Below, piece after piece: positions 17,447-26,905 of a stretch of DNA of 64,000 nucleotides. Origin of the DNA: Ruminococcus sp. (GTDB lineage Bacteria > Bacillota > Clostridia > Oscillospirales > Ruminococcaceae); contig JAIDQQ010000023.1 in the NCBI GenBank assembly GCA_029062165.1, positions 212,368-276,367 of the forward strand, in the 5' to 3' direction. Position numbers and translations under genes: made by a program. Below the pieces are notes generated by a model. The model worked only from the letters and a program-made list of their open reading frames with translations. It was not told where the DNA came from and ran no database searches. How positions within the stretch are numbered: the stretch's first letter is position 1; every line of letters starts with the position of its first letter.

Positions 17447-20400
17447 ATGTCCGTATTCAGAATTTATTCCGAAAAAAAACCGGAATTTGCCGTTGAAGCA
17501 CAGTCTGTACTGAATGATGTCCGTACAGCATTAAGACTTAATTTAAACGGTCTGCGTATTCTCAACAGATACGATGCCGACAATCTTAGCGAGGCAGATT
17601 TCAAAGCCTCCGTAAACACGGTCTTTTCAGAACCGGCTGTAGATGTCGTATATGAAGAACTTCCGGAAATCACTCCCGACGACAGAATTTTTGCCGTTGA
17701 GTATCTCCCTGGGCAGTTTGACCAGCGTGCAGACAGTTGTGAGCAGTGTATACAGATTCTCCGACAAGGCGAAAGATGTCGTGTAAGAAACGCACGTGTA
17801 TATATCGTCTCCGGAAGTATCACCGACGAAGAATTTGACAGACTGAAATCGTATATTATAAACCCTGTCGAAAGCCGTGAAGCCTTACTCGAAAAGCCGG
17901 AAACTCTCGATACCAATTACGATATACCCGAAACTGTAAGAACTCTGAACGGTTTCATTGACCTTGATTCCGACGGTCTTCACGATTTCATTAAACATTA
18001 TGGTCTCGCTATGGATTTCGACGATATTAAATTCTGTCAGAAATATTTCCGTGACGAAGAACAACGTGACCCTACAATAACGGAAATAAAGATGATTGAC
18101 ACATACTGGTCTGACCATTGCAGACATACAACTTTCCTGACGAACATAGAAAACGTAAATATAGAAACTCCGTATATCAGGGACACCTATAATAAATATC
18201 TTGCTGTCCGTGAGGAACTCGGACGCACTGAAAGACCTGTAACTCTTATGGATTTGGCAACTATTGCCGTCAGAAAACTCAAAGCCGACGGATTACTTGA
18301 TGACCTCGACGAGAGTGAGGAAATAAATGCCTGCTCCGTAAAAATAAAGGTAGATGTTGACGGTCAGCAGGAAGACTGGATATTAATGTTTAAGAACGAG
18401 ACACACAATCACCCGACTGAAATAGAACCTTTCGGCGGTGCGGCAACGTGTCTCGGCGGTGCAATCCGTGACCCTCTTTCAGGACGTTCTTATGTATATC
18501 AGGCTATGCGTGTTACCGGTGCGGCAAATCCGCTTGTACCTGTCGAGGACACTATAGCCGGAAAACTTCCGCAACGTAAAATAACTGTTGGTGCGTCTAA
18601 CGGTTATAGTTCATACGGCAATCAGATTGGACTTGCTACCGGACACGTTGCAGAAGTATATCACCCTGGGTACGTCGCAAAGAGAATGGAAATAGGTGCA
18701 GTAGTCGGAGCAGCTCCGGCAGAAAATATCCGTCGTGAAAGACCAGTCGCCGGTGACATAGTAGTACTTCTCGGCGGAAAAACCGGCAGAGATGGTTGTG
18801 GTGGTGCTACAGGTTCTTCAAAATCGCATACACTCGAATCCCTCGAAAACTGTGGTGCGGAAGTACAGAAAGGTAATCCGCCGGAGGAAAGAAAATTACA
18901 GCGACTTTTCAGAAATCCGGAAGTCACTAAAATGATTAAACGCTGTAACGATTTCGGAGCAGGTGGCGTATCTGTTGCAATAGGCGAACTTACTGACGGA
19001 CTTGTTATAAATCTTAACGCCGTACCGAAAAAATATGACGGTCTTGACGGTACGGAAATAGCTATCAGCGAATCACAGGAGAGAATGGCTGTTGTAATCG
19101 CTCCGGAAGACGTTGAAAAATTCATGGCGGAAGCAAGAAAAGAAAATCTTGAGGCTACTGTCGTTGCAGATGTAGTCGACGAACCACGTCTTAAAATGAA
19201 CTGGAACGGCAATACTATAGTAAATCTTTCAAGAGATTTCCTCAACTCAAACGGTGCTATAAAGTACACCGATATTAACATTGAAGAACCTCTTTTCACG
19301 GAAGACGAAATTTTCACAGACAGTCCGGAAACATGGTCAGAAATTATTTCAAACCTGAATGTATGTTCACAGAAAGGTCTCGTTGAAAAATTTGACTCTA
19401 CAATCGGAGCAGGTACAGTACTGATGCCATACGGTGGTGTGTATCAGATGACACCTTCACAGGCAATGGTAGCTAAAATACCAGTACTAAAGGGCGAAAC
19501 TAATACTTGTTCCGTAATGGGTTGGGGATATAATCCCGATATTTCTGAAAAAAGTCCTTATCATGGTGCAATGCTTGCGGTTGTGGAATCCATTGCGAAA
19601 GTAGTAGGTGCTGGCGGTTCATATAAGAAGTGCTGGCTGACTTTTCAGGAATATTTTGAACGTACACAGAATGACCCGAAACGTTGGGGAAAACCAATGT
19701 CGGCACTTCTCGGAGCGTTCAAAGCACAGCTTGAAATGGGTTGTGGTTCGATAGGCGGTAAGGATTCAATGTCTGGTACTTTCGAGAATATCGACGTTCC
19801 GCCAACGCTTGTATCTTTTGCGGTATCTACTGCACAGGCAAACAAGGTTGTTTCCACGGAGTTCAAGAAAGCCGGAAATGATGTAATAATGTTAGTACCC
19901 GAATACGACAGAAACGGACTTCCGGTATTTGCAAGTCTCAAGAAAGTTTTCGACAAGGTGGAAAATCTCATATCTTCCGGACGTGCAAACGCCGTATGGA
20001 CTATCGGATATGGTGGTGTTGCCGAGGGTATCGCTAAAATGTGTTTCGGTAACAGATTAGGTTTTGAATTTTCTGCACGTCTCACACCGGCGGAGTTGTA
20101 TAAATCAAGATATGGTGCGTTTATAGTGGAAGTTCTCGGTAAAGCGGAATCTGACGAATTTGTTATAGGACGTACTATTTCAGATTACAAGATTTATACA
20201 AAGAATTATTCCGTAAGTCTCGACAGTCTCCAGAGAGCGTGGGAAAGTAAATTAGAGCCTGTTTTCCCGTGCAGAATAAGAACTACTGACGCTACACCAC
20301 AGACTTACTCCTATGAAAGTTACAGCAGAAAATCAGCGTCTGTAAAAGTAGCTGAACCTAAAGTATTGATACCGGTATTCCCTGGTACTAACTGCGAATA

Positions 20401-21151
20401 CGATACCGCAAGAGCTTTTGAAAAAGCCGGTGCAAAGGCTGAAATCGTAGTAATAAAGAATCTCTCACCGGCTGACCTCGAAGACAGTATAAACTATTTT
20501 GAAAAGTCCGTAAGGGATTCACAGATAATCATGATTCCAGGTGGATTCAGTGGCGGTGACGAACCCGAAGGTAGCGGAAAATTCATTACGGCATTTTTCC
20601 GTAATCCGAAGATAAAAAATGCTGTCCATGAACTTCTCAAACACCGTGACGGTCTTATGTTAGGTATCTGTAACGGTTTTCAGGCATTAATAAAACTCGG
20701 TCTTGTACCTTTCGGCGAAATAACCGATATGACTGACGATTCACCTACACTTACATTCAATACGATAGCAAGACATCAGTCAATGATGGTCAATACCCGA
20801 ATAGCTTCCAATAAGTCGCCGTGGCTGTATGGTTGTGAAATAGGCGATATCCATACAGTACCGATTTCACACGGTGAGGGACGTTTTGTAGCACCTCCGG
20901 CATTGATACAGCGTCTTGCCAATGAAGGTCAGATTGCTACACAGTACGTCGATACAGAGGGTAATCCCACTATGGATATACGCTATAATCCTAATACTTC
21001 CGTCGACGCTATAGAGGGTATCACCTCTCCGGACGGACGTGTTTTCGGAAAAATGGGTCATTCCGAACGTAAAGGAAGTTACATCTGTAAGAACGTTGAC
21101 GGCAACAAAGACCAGAAAATTTTTGAAAACGGCGTAAAATACTTCAAATAA
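17447..21151 (+). CDS. purL: Phosphoribosylformylglycinamidine synthase (large fused PurL-PurQ type)
   Basis: A 1234-residue single-chain FGAM synthase, the fourth step of purine synthesis, converting FGAR, ATP and Gln to FGAM. The N-terminal and duplicated AIRS-like synthetase domains show YWSDHCRHTTF (about residue 222), NETHNHPTEIEPFGGAATC (about 318) and GCGSIGGKDSMSG. The class I glutaminase domain begins near residue 965 (PVFPGTNCEYDTA), with the nucleophile in MLGICNGFQ (about 1075) and the SHGEGRF segment. The fused form takes the place of separate PurS/PurL/PurQ. The start follows GGAGATTT. Confidence 0.96.
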   Translation: MSVFRIYSEKKPEFAVEAQSVLNDVRTALRLNLNGLRILNRYDADNLSEADFKASVNTVFSEPAVDVVYEELPEITPDDRIFAVEYLPGQFDQRADSCEQCIQILRQGERCRVRNARVYIVSGSITDEEFDRLKSYIINPVESREALLEKPETLDTNYDIPETVRTLNGFIDLDSDGLHDFIKHYGLAMDFDDIKFCQKYFRDEEQRDPTITEIKMIDTYWSDHCRHTTFLTNIENVNIETPYIRDTYNKYLAVREELGRTERPVTLMDLATIAVRKLKADGLLDDLDESEEINACSVKIKVDVDGQQEDWILMFKNETHNHPTEIEPFGGAATCLGGAIRDPLSGRSYVYQAMRVTGAANPLVPVEDTIAGKLPQRKITVGASNGYSSYGNQIGLATGHVAEVYHPGYVAKRMEIGAVVGAAPAENIRRERPVAGDIVVLLGGKTGRDGCGGATGSSKSHTLESLENCGAEVQKGNPPEERKLQRLFRNPEVTKMIKRCNDFGAGGVSVAIGELTDGLVINLNAVPKKYDGLDGTEIAISESQERMAVVIAPEDVEKFMAEARKENLEATVVADVVDEPRLKMNWNGNTIVNLSRDFLNSNGAIKYTDINIEEPLFTEDEIFTDSPETWSEIISNLNVCSQKGLVEKFDSTIGAGTVLMPYGGVYQMTPSQAMVAKIPVLKGETNTCSVMGWGYNPDISEKSPYHGAMLAVVESIAKVVGAGGSYKKCWLTFQEYFERTQNDPKRWGKPMSALLGAFKAQLEMGCGSIGGKDSMSGTFENIDVPPTLVSFAVSTAQANKVVSTEFKKAGNDVIMLVPEYDRNGLPVFASLKKVFDKVENLISSGRANAVWTIGYGGVAEGIAKMCFGNRLGFEFSARLTPAELYKSRYGAFIVEVLGKAESDEFVIGRTISDYKIYTKNYSVSLDSLQRAWESKLEPVFPCRIRTTDATPQTYSYESYSRKSASVKVAEPKVLIPVFPGTNCEYDTARAFEKAGAKAEIVVIKNLSPADLEDSINYFEKSVRDSQIIMIPGGFSGGDEPEGSGKFITAFFRNPKIKNAVHELLKHRDGLMLGICNGFQALIKLGLVPFGEITDMTDDSPTLTFNTIARHQSMMVNTRIASNKSPWLYGCEIGDIHTVPISHGEGRFVAPPALIQRLANEGQIATQYVDTEGNPTMDIRYNPNTSVDAIEGITSPDGRVFGKMGHSERKGSYICKNVDGNKDQKIFENGVKYFK

Positions 21152-21161
21152 ATCTTTAAAT

Positions 21162-21189
21162 AAAGGACGGAAGTTTTTTCCGTCCTTTT
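21162..21189 (+). terminator. Terminator after purL
   Basis: Eleven-pair stem AAAGGACGGAA/TTCCGTCCTTT with a short T-rich loop and a following T tail. Confidence 0.85.
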
Positions 21190-21206
21190 ACCGAAAGGAA
21201 TAATTT

Positions 21207-21815
21207 ATGGCATATTATCTGATAGACTATGAAAATGTACACGTTTCCGGAATGGACGGTTTCAGCAATCTTACAGCAGATGACAAAATTGTTATATTCT
21301 ACAGCGATAATTCCAACAGTCTTACTTTTGAAATACATCAGCAACTTATGGACGCTTTATGCAAAGTGGAGTATCACAAAGCGGAAACAGGTTCAAAAAA
21401 TGCACTTGATTTTCAGCTTTCGTCATATCTCGGATATCTGATAAGGGCAAGCAAAAAAAAATCCGATAACCGATTCTTTATTGTATCGAGAGATAACGGT
21501 TTTTCAGTTTTGTGTACTTACTGGAAAAATAAAAATATATCTGTTGAAATGGTAGTCAACCTTAACGGTGACAAAAATGCTGAATCACCGGAAAAAACTG
21601 AATTTATTATAGAAAATTTCAATGAAATAGAAAAAGTGGTTTCATTAGTCGTTTCAGAAAAGCCGGAGATTGATTTGGTTGTTTCTGCCGTGAGAGAAAG
21701 CAATACAAGAACTGAATTATCACGTAAACTTGTTTCTTATTTCAGAGACGGAACAAAAGTTCACGAAATATTTACGGCTCTCAAGCCATTTATTAAAAAT
21801 ATGCCGGGGCAGTAA
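21207..21815 (+). CDS. PIN-like domain protein
   Basis: A 202-residue protein whose first 125 residues fit a PIN/NYN-type nuclease fold. Acidic residues stand where the metal site is expected: LIDYENVH (residue 7), ALDFQLSSYLG (about 68) and IVSRDNGF (about 93). The tail (residues 145-202) is a charged helical region. Members are RNases or regulators; no antitoxin gene is adjacent. The start follows CCGAAAGGAA just behind the purL terminator, so it needs read-through or its own weak promoter. Confidence 0.7.
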   Translation: MAYYLIDYENVHVSGMDGFSNLTADDKIVIFYSDNSNSLTFEIHQQLMDALCKVEYHKAETGSKNALDFQLSSYLGYLIRASKKKSDNRFFIVSRDNGFSVLCTYWKNKNISVEMVVNLNGDKNAESPEKTEFIIENFNEIEKVVSLVVSEKPEIDLVVSAVRESNTRTELSRKLVSYFRDGTKVHEIFTALKPFIKNMPGQ

Positions 21816-21844
21816 AATTTTTGTGAAAATAAACATTTTATCTA

Positions 21845-21873
21845 TTGACTTATGTTATTTTTTAGTGTATAAT
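21845..21873 (+). promoter_or_regulatory. Promoter for glgA
   Basis: TTGACT, 17-base spacer, TATAAT, about 50 bases before the start. Confidence 0.85.
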
Positions 21874-21924
21874 AAAAACAGACAGAATTAATCTGCATAT
21901 AAATTTAAAAGGAGTATGATTGCA

Positions 21925-23379
21925 TTGAAAAATATTTTATTTGCAGCCTCTGAATGTGTGCCTTTCGTAAAAACCGGCGGTCTTGCCGATGTTGTGGGTG
22001 CGCTTCCGAAGTACATCAACAAAAACGAATTTGACGTGAGGGTTATTCTTCCTTACTATACCTGTATTCCGGCAAAGTACAGAGATAATTTCAGGTACGT
22101 CACACACTTCTACATGGATTACGGCATGAGGGAAAATAACGTTCATGTCGGAATCATGGAGTATGAATTTAATGGTATAAAGTTCTATTTCGTGGATAAC
22201 GAATATTACTTCAAATGCGATACTCCGTATTCTGCTGATTTGAAGTGGGATATAGAAAGATTTACATTTTTCTGTAAGGCTGTACTTGCTATTCTGCCGG
22301 TTATAGGTTTCCGTCCGGATATAATCCACTGTCACGACTGGCAGGCATCACTTATTCCGGTGTTCATGCACTCTACTTTCGCAACGAATCCTTTTTACAG
22401 TTCCACAAAGTCAATCATGACTATCCATAACCTTAAATTTCAGGGTGTATGGAATATTGATACTTTCAAGTATAATACGGCATTACCGCAGTATATGTTT
22501 ACGCCGGATAAACTGGAGTTCAAAAAAGACGCCAATATGTTAAAGGGTGGTCTCGTATACGCCGACTACATAACCACTGTAAGCGAAACTTATGCAGAAG
22601 AAATAAAATATCCGTTCTATGGCGAACAGCTTGACGGTTTACTCCGTGCGAGGTCTGCTTCACTCCGTGGTATCGTGAACGGTATCGACTATAATGTTTT
22701 TGACCCTAACAACGATAAGCACATCTATAAGGAATATCATGCAAAGAATTTCAAGAAGAAAAAAGCAGTCAACAAGGCTGAACTTCAGAAAGAACTGGGC
22801 TTGCCTGTTGACCCTAATAAATACATGATAGCTATTATATCACGTCTCACAGACCAGAAAGGTCTTGACCTGATAAGTTATACAATGGAGCGTATCTGCG
22901 ACGAAAATACACAGTTTGTCGTAATCGGTACAGGTGACCACCGTTACGAAGATATGTTCCGTCATTATCAGTGGAAATATCCGGACAGGGTTTCCGCAAA
23001 TATACTCTATTCTGACCCTCTTGCACATAAACTGTACGCCGCTGCCGACGCTATGTTAATGCCATCACTGTTTGAACCGTGCGGACTTACACAGCTTATC
23101 TCGCTCCGGTATGGTACAGTGCCGATAGTCCGTGAAACAGGTGGTCTTAAAGATACCGTACAGCCATACAACGAATTTGATGGTACTGGTACAGGCTTCT
23201 CATTTGCCAACTACAACGCCGAAGAAATGCTTGGTGTTATAAACTACTCCAAACACATTTACTTCAATCACCGTGACCAGTGGGACAAAATGGTTTACAG
23301 AGGCATGACTACTGACTATTCATGGAACAGTTCAGCTAAACAGTACGAAGGTATGTACAGCTGGATTATTAACTGGTAA
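21925..23379 (+). CDS. glgA: Glycogen synthase (ADP-glucose, GT5)
   Basis: A 484-residue GT-B glucosyltransferase that elongates alpha-1,4-glucan from ADP-glucose. The N-terminal KTGGLADVVGALP (ADP-glucose site) and the C-terminal SRLTDQKGLDLI and PSLFEPCGLTQL motifs are intact. I choose the TTG at 21925: AAAAGGAG ends 10 bases before it, and MKNILFAASECVPF is the usual N-terminus. The in-frame ATG at 21916 sits one base behind the Shine-Dalgarno and would add three residues. No other glg genes are in the window. Confidence 0.95.
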   Translation: MKNILFAASECVPFVKTGGLADVVGALPKYINKNEFDVRVILPYYTCIPAKYRDNFRYVTHFYMDYGMRENNVHVGIMEYEFNGIKFYFVDNEYYFKCDTPYSADLKWDIERFTFFCKAVLAILPVIGFRPDIIHCHDWQASLIPVFMHSTFATNPFYSSTKSIMTIHNLKFQGVWNIDTFKYNTALPQYMFTPDKLEFKKDANMLKGGLVYADYITTVSETYAEEIKYPFYGEQLDGLLRARSASLRGIVNGIDYNVFDPNNDKHIYKEYHAKNFKKKKAVNKAELQKELGLPVDPNKYMIAIISRLTDQKGLDLISYTMERICDENTQFVVIGTGDHRYEDMFRHYQWKYPDRVSANILYSDPLAHKLYAAADAMLMPSLFEPCGLTQLISLRYGTVPIVRETGGLKDTVQPYNEFDGTGTGFSFANYNAEEMLGVINYSKHIYFNHRDQWDKMVYRGMTTDYSWNSSAKQYEGMYSWIINW

Positions 23380-23388
23380 AATAATTCC

Positions 23389-23421
23389 GGACGGACATGA
23401 AAAACTGTCCGTCCTGTTTTT
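23389..23421 (+). terminator. Terminator after glgA
   Basis: Nine-pair stem GGACGGACA/TGTCCGTCC with an eight-base loop and a T-rich tail that runs into the next ribosome binding site. Confidence 0.85.
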
Positions 23422-23436
23422 CAGGGAGTGATTTTT

Positions 23437-24090
23437 TTGAAAATAAAGGGTGCTGTCTTTGATATGGACGGTCTTATGTTCGATACCGAAAAATTACTTG
23501 TACGTTTCTGGAAAGAATCGGCTTATTCATACGGCTACAGCATGACCGACGAAAACGTATTTGAAATAAGAAGTCTGTCACGGAAATATTCCGTACCTCT
23601 TTTAAAAAGCATTTTCGGTGAAGATTTTCCGTTTGAAGAAGTCCGGAACAGGCGTATAACTTTCATGAATGAATACATTGATACATACGGCTTTGAGGTG
23701 AAAAAAGGTCTTTATGAACTGCTTGACTTCCTGAAAGAAAATAATTATCTTATAGCCGTCGCAACCGCTACTGACCGTATAAGAGCTGAAAGTTATCTGA
23801 AAAAAGCCGGTGTATACGAATATTTTGATACAATTATCTGCGGAGATATGGTAAAAAACGGCAAGCCCGAACCGGATATTTATATCACGGCTTGTACTGA
23901 ATCAGGTTTATCGCCGGAAGAATGCGTTGCCTTTGAGGATTCCCCGAATGGTATAAAATCGGCTTATTCAGCAGGATGTCGGGTGATAATGATTCCTGAC
24001 CTCACACAACCTGACGACAGCATTAAACCTATGCTAAGCGGAGTTTATGAAAGTCTCGACAAGGCAACAGAATTTTTCAAGGAGGTCTGA
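23437..24090 (+). CDS. HAD-superfamily phosphatase, beta-phosphoglucomutase-like
   Basis: A 217-residue HAD hydrolase of the beta-PGM/phosphatase subgroup. Motif I FDMDGLMFDTE is at residues 6-16, motif II in VATATDR (about 107), motif III Lys in NGKPEPDIY (about 141) and motif IV FEDSPNGIKSA (about 164). The TTG at 23437 is preferred over GTG 23428 because CAGGGAG lies 8 bases before it and overlaps the GTG. Placement after glgA suggests sugar phosphate metabolism, but substrate cannot be read. Confidence 0.88.
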   Translation: MKIKGAVFDMDGLMFDTEKLLVRFWKESAYSYGYSMTDENVFEIRSLSRKYSVPLLKSIFGEDFPFEEVRNRRITFMNEYIDTYGFEVKKGLYELLDFLKENNYLIAVATATDRIRAESYLKKAGVYEYFDTIICGDMVKNGKPEPDIYITACTESGLSPEECVAFEDSPNGIKSAYSAGCRVIMIPDLTQPDDSIKPMLSGVYESLDKATEFFKEV

Positions 24091-24093
24091 AAT

Positions 24094-24348
24094 ATGTCAG
24101 GTAAAACAAGCGTATCTGAAATTTTTGAAATTCCTGCGTACTATTACTTCGCAAGCGGTAATGACTATTCAGGCAGTAGAGGTGATTTTTCGTATAAGAT
24201 TAAGAACGGCAGTTCGCTGAAATGTCTGACATGGCATGGTAAACTGTGTTCCATGAAAGCCGTCATAGAAAACGAAAAGGATTTTGAAAAAACTCCGGAG
24301 GGTTTCGCTGAAATGATAAAATGGCTTGAAAGTCTGATTAATAATTAA
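24094..24348 (+). CDS. Small hypothetical protein
   Basis: An 84-residue soluble protein starting 3 bases after the HAD stop with the AAGGAGG site inside the HAD gene, so the two are coupled. It contains a Tyr-rich segment (EIPAYYYFASG) and ends in a helical EMIKWLESL. No family recognised. Confidence 0.65.
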   Translation: MSGKTSVSEIFEIPAYYYFASGNDYSGSRGDFSYKIKNGSSLKCLTWHGKLCSMKAVIENEKDFEKTPEGFAEMIKWLESLINN

Positions 24349-24350
24349 GA

Positions 24351-24471
24351 ATGTACCTTATGTATGATAAACTGCATTTTCATAACTTTTCTGACTGATT
24401 ATATTATATATATATTATATATTCTTCTATAGAAAGTTTTAAAAATGGTACATATGGTACATAAGGTACAT
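24351..24471. repeat. 14-bp inverted repeat with GGTACAT iterations
   Basis: ATGTACCTTATGTA (24351-24364) is the exact reverse complement of TACATAAGGTACAT (24458-24471). The right arm is the third of three direct GGTACAT copies starting at 24447, 24456 and 24465, a 9-base period. The interior is a long TATA-rich run. No ORF is inside. It lies between convergent genes. Confidence 0.6.
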
Positions 24472-24490
24472 CTTTTTAATTAATAACTTA

Positions 24491-24547
24491 TAATTCATAA
24501 TGCATAATTAAAATAATTCTTAATTATGCATTTTTAATTATGAATTG
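24491..24547. repeat. AT-rich palindromic intergenic repeat, copy A
   Basis: AATTCATAATGCATAATTA followed by the inverse TAATTATGCAT and TTAATTATGAATT forms a long imperfect palindrome just beyond the stop of the pseudokinase gene. Related copies lie at 30007-30079 and 32848-32880. Confidence 0.65.
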
Positions 24548-24549
24548 TT

Positions 24550-26736
24550 TTAAATAACACCGGGGTCATCACCGCCACTTAAGTCTACCTGTGGTTCGTC
24601 GACTACCGGCGGTTCGATTACTACCGGAGGGTCTGTTACTACCGGTGGTTCGATTACTGCCGGAGGGTCAGTAACAACAGGTGCCTGTGTTACTGCTGGT
24701 GGGTCAGTAACAGGTTGGTCAGTTACGAAAGGTGCCTGAGTTTCCGGCGGATAAGTGTATACGGATTCAGTTTCCGTGTACTGTTGTTGAGTGGTTGCCG
24801 GAGGGTCTGTATATTCTTCCGTATATTGCGGTTCAGTCCACTGATTGACTACCGGTTTTTTGGTTGTTTCGACGTAATTATAGGACTGTTCTGTAGTATA
24901 ATCCTGAGTTGTTTCCTCGTAGTCAGAAGTATCGGGATTGCTTATATAAAGGCTTTCGGAATCGGTTGAGACGCTTTCGGAATAGTAATATACAATAAGT
25001 TTTTTGCCGTCCTTGTTGCTGAAAGTGTCACCGGGTTTTACGTCTTTTCCCTCTACCTGCAATCCTATTACTACATTAGGATTTACTTTTTTATCGCTTT
25101 TTGTTGCAAGTATGGAATAATTTGATATTCCGGCGTCTTTCAGTTTAGCCTGATAGTCTTTTATTTCTACGTCCTCAAAAGCCGGAATAACAGCTGTTTC
25201 CCTGCCCTTGCTGACTTTAACTTCAATAGTGGCACGTCCGCCTATGAGTTGTTCACCAGGGTCTATATTCTGCCAGAAAATCATGTCTGCTTCGTAGTCG
25301 TTGTTGTATTCGTATTCCGGTACGAGTATAAAGAAATCCTTGTATTTTTCGGCTGTAAGTTCATAGAATTTTCCCACGAGGTCAGGCATAAGAGTATCCG
25401 GAAATTCTTCCGTTTCTTCTTCGGTAGTTTCTTCCGTATCGCCTGAAACGACATTATCAGATACGGTTGTATTCTGCTGACGTAATTCGGAATTATGCTG
25501 GCGGTCTGATTGTGTATTGGTAATCATGTTTATTATGAATACCGCTATTATCATGAGTATCGCCACAAGAAGTATGCCTATTATAACCGGTACTTTCAGC
25601 CTGTCGACAGTTTCGTATCTGTATTCTGAATTTTCATTGTTGCCGGAATATGAGTAATTTTCATAGACTTCCGGATTATTCTGTTTTTCCTTTTGTTTTT
25701 CCTTAGGTTTGTTCTGTGATTTTTCCGGAGTAGTACGTTTTACTGCCGTAGTATTCTGTGTATTTTTCGGAGCAGGTTGTTCAAAAAGTTTCGTGACGAG
25801 TTCGGTTATGGTCTGAATGCGGTCACAGCCGGATAAATTCATGCCGTCCATGATGATTCTTGAAACATTACGTGGTATTTTTGCACTTAGCATACGAGGT
25901 TCACAGAGTTCGTCGTCTTTAAGTCTCCGCATAGCGTCAACCGGCATACAACCTGTAAGTGAACGGTACATTAAAGCACATACGCCATATACGTCAGTCC
26001 ACGAACCTTGTCGGCTGTTCGTACCGGCGGAATACTGTTCCGGAGCGGTATAGCCCTTGAAAAGTTCGTATTCAAGACCGGAATCAGCAGTACGCACAGA
26101 CGATATACAGAAACCTGTCAGTTTTAGTTCGCCTTTGTTCGTGATATATACAGTTTCCGGACATATTGCACGGTGAATAATTCCGGCGTTATGCAGAATA
26201 CCCAGTGTTGTGAACAACGGCGGAAAAAGTTTTGAAATCTGTTCCCAGCTTAGTTCACCGGCGTTGTCTTTGAGATAGTCCAGCATACTCACGCCCTCTA
26301 TGTGTTCAAAGACGGCGTAAGTTGTATTGTTTTCCGTGAACATATCAAGCATGGCATTTATATTGGAGTTGTTCCGCAGACGTGCCAATGATTTGTTAAG
26401 TTCAGTAAATTCCGCCATAAAAGCCTTGTATTTAGCAAGACTTTCATATGTTACATTTAAATTTGACCTGCCTTCCGAACGTGTACAGAGGTTTACAGGC
26501 ATATATTCTCTTATAAGAACAGTACATTCCGTTGACGTATCATGGGCGATATATGTAGCCCCTTCGCCGTTATATCCAAGCAGAACGCCGACAAGGTATC
26601 TTTCATGAAGTATAGTTCCTGCTTTCAGATACATGGGATTTGAAGATGTATTTTCCGCATATGCACACGACGGGCATATAGAAAGATTATTGTCGTATCT
26701 TTTCATGCACCTGTAACATATTTTACGTTCTCCCAA
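24550..26736 (-). CDS. Zinc-ribbon/PASTA serine-threonine kinase-like protein, predicted pseudokinase
   Basis: A 728-residue membrane protein. Order: zinc ribbon CYRCM...CPSC (residues 7-24), protein kinase-like domain (about 45-310), polar linker, one membrane span near 378-400, two PASTA-type extracellular domains (about 440-585), and a Thr/Gln/Tyr/Pro-rich tail ending in VTDPPVVIEPP repeats. The active-site residues are changed: the lysine strand reads VLIREY (Arg for Lys), the HRD loop reads HRAICPETVY (no Asp base, no Asn), and DFG is TGF. PASTA kinases sense peptidoglycan. The start is TTG at 26736 behind AAGGAGG. Confidence 0.85.
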   Translation of the reverse strand: MGERKICYRCMKRYDNNLSICPSCAYAENTSSNPMYLKAGTILHERYLVGVLLGYNGEGATYIAHDTSTECTVLIREYMPVNLCTRSEGRSNLNVTYESLAKYKAFMAEFTELNKSLARLRNNSNINAMLDMFTENNTTYAVFEHIEGVSMLDYLKDNAGELSWEQISKLFPPLFTTLGILHNAGIIHRAICPETVYITNKGELKLTGFCISSVRTADSGLEYELFKGYTAPEQYSAGTNSRQGSWTDVYGVCALMYRSLTGCMPVDAMRRLKDDELCEPRMLSAKIPRNVSRIIMDGMNLSGCDRIQTITELVTKLFEQPAPKNTQNTTAVKRTTPEKSQNKPKEKQKEKQNNPEVYENYSYSGNNENSEYRYETVDRLKVPVIIGILLVAILMIIAVFIINMITNTQSDRQHNSELRQQNTTVSDNVVSGDTEETTEEETEEFPDTLMPDLVGKFYELTAEKYKDFFILVPEYEYNNDYEADMIFWQNIDPGEQLIGGRATIEVKVSKGRETAVIPAFEDVEIKDYQAKLKDAGISNYSILATKSDKKVNPNVVIGLQVEGKDVKPGDTFSNKDGKKLIVYYYSESVSTDSESLYISNPDTSDYEETTQDYTTEQSYNYVETTKKPVVNQWTEPQYTEEYTDPPATTQQQYTETESVYTYPPETQAPFVTDQPVTDPPAVTQAPVVTDPPAVIEPPVVTDPPVVIEPPVVDEPQVDLSGGDDPGVI

Positions 26737-26778
26737 AGCTGTTCCTCCTTTTTTTAAAATAATATAGTCATATGATTA

Positions 26779-26807
26779 ATTTTATCATTATTCCGGCAGA
26801 ATGTCAA
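26779..26807 (-). promoter_or_regulatory. Promoter for the PASTA pseudokinase
   Basis: On the - strand TTGACA, 17-base spacer, TAAAAT, about 43 bases before the TTG start. Confidence 0.75.
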
Positions 26808-26905
26808 CCGCCTTGAAGATAATATAATAAATTCGTCGGAATTTGTAGTTGATTTGTAATCAATTTATTACCTGTTTGTAGTAATTGATATGCTATATTA
26901 TTTAA

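Noticed and set aside
17464..20085. Long open frames antisense to the purine gene (and similar antisense frames to glgA, aroC, uvrA, thiG and ThiF)
   Set aside because: Basic, Ser/Arg-rich shadow frames with no ribosome sites or family patterns, fully inside well-supported genes.
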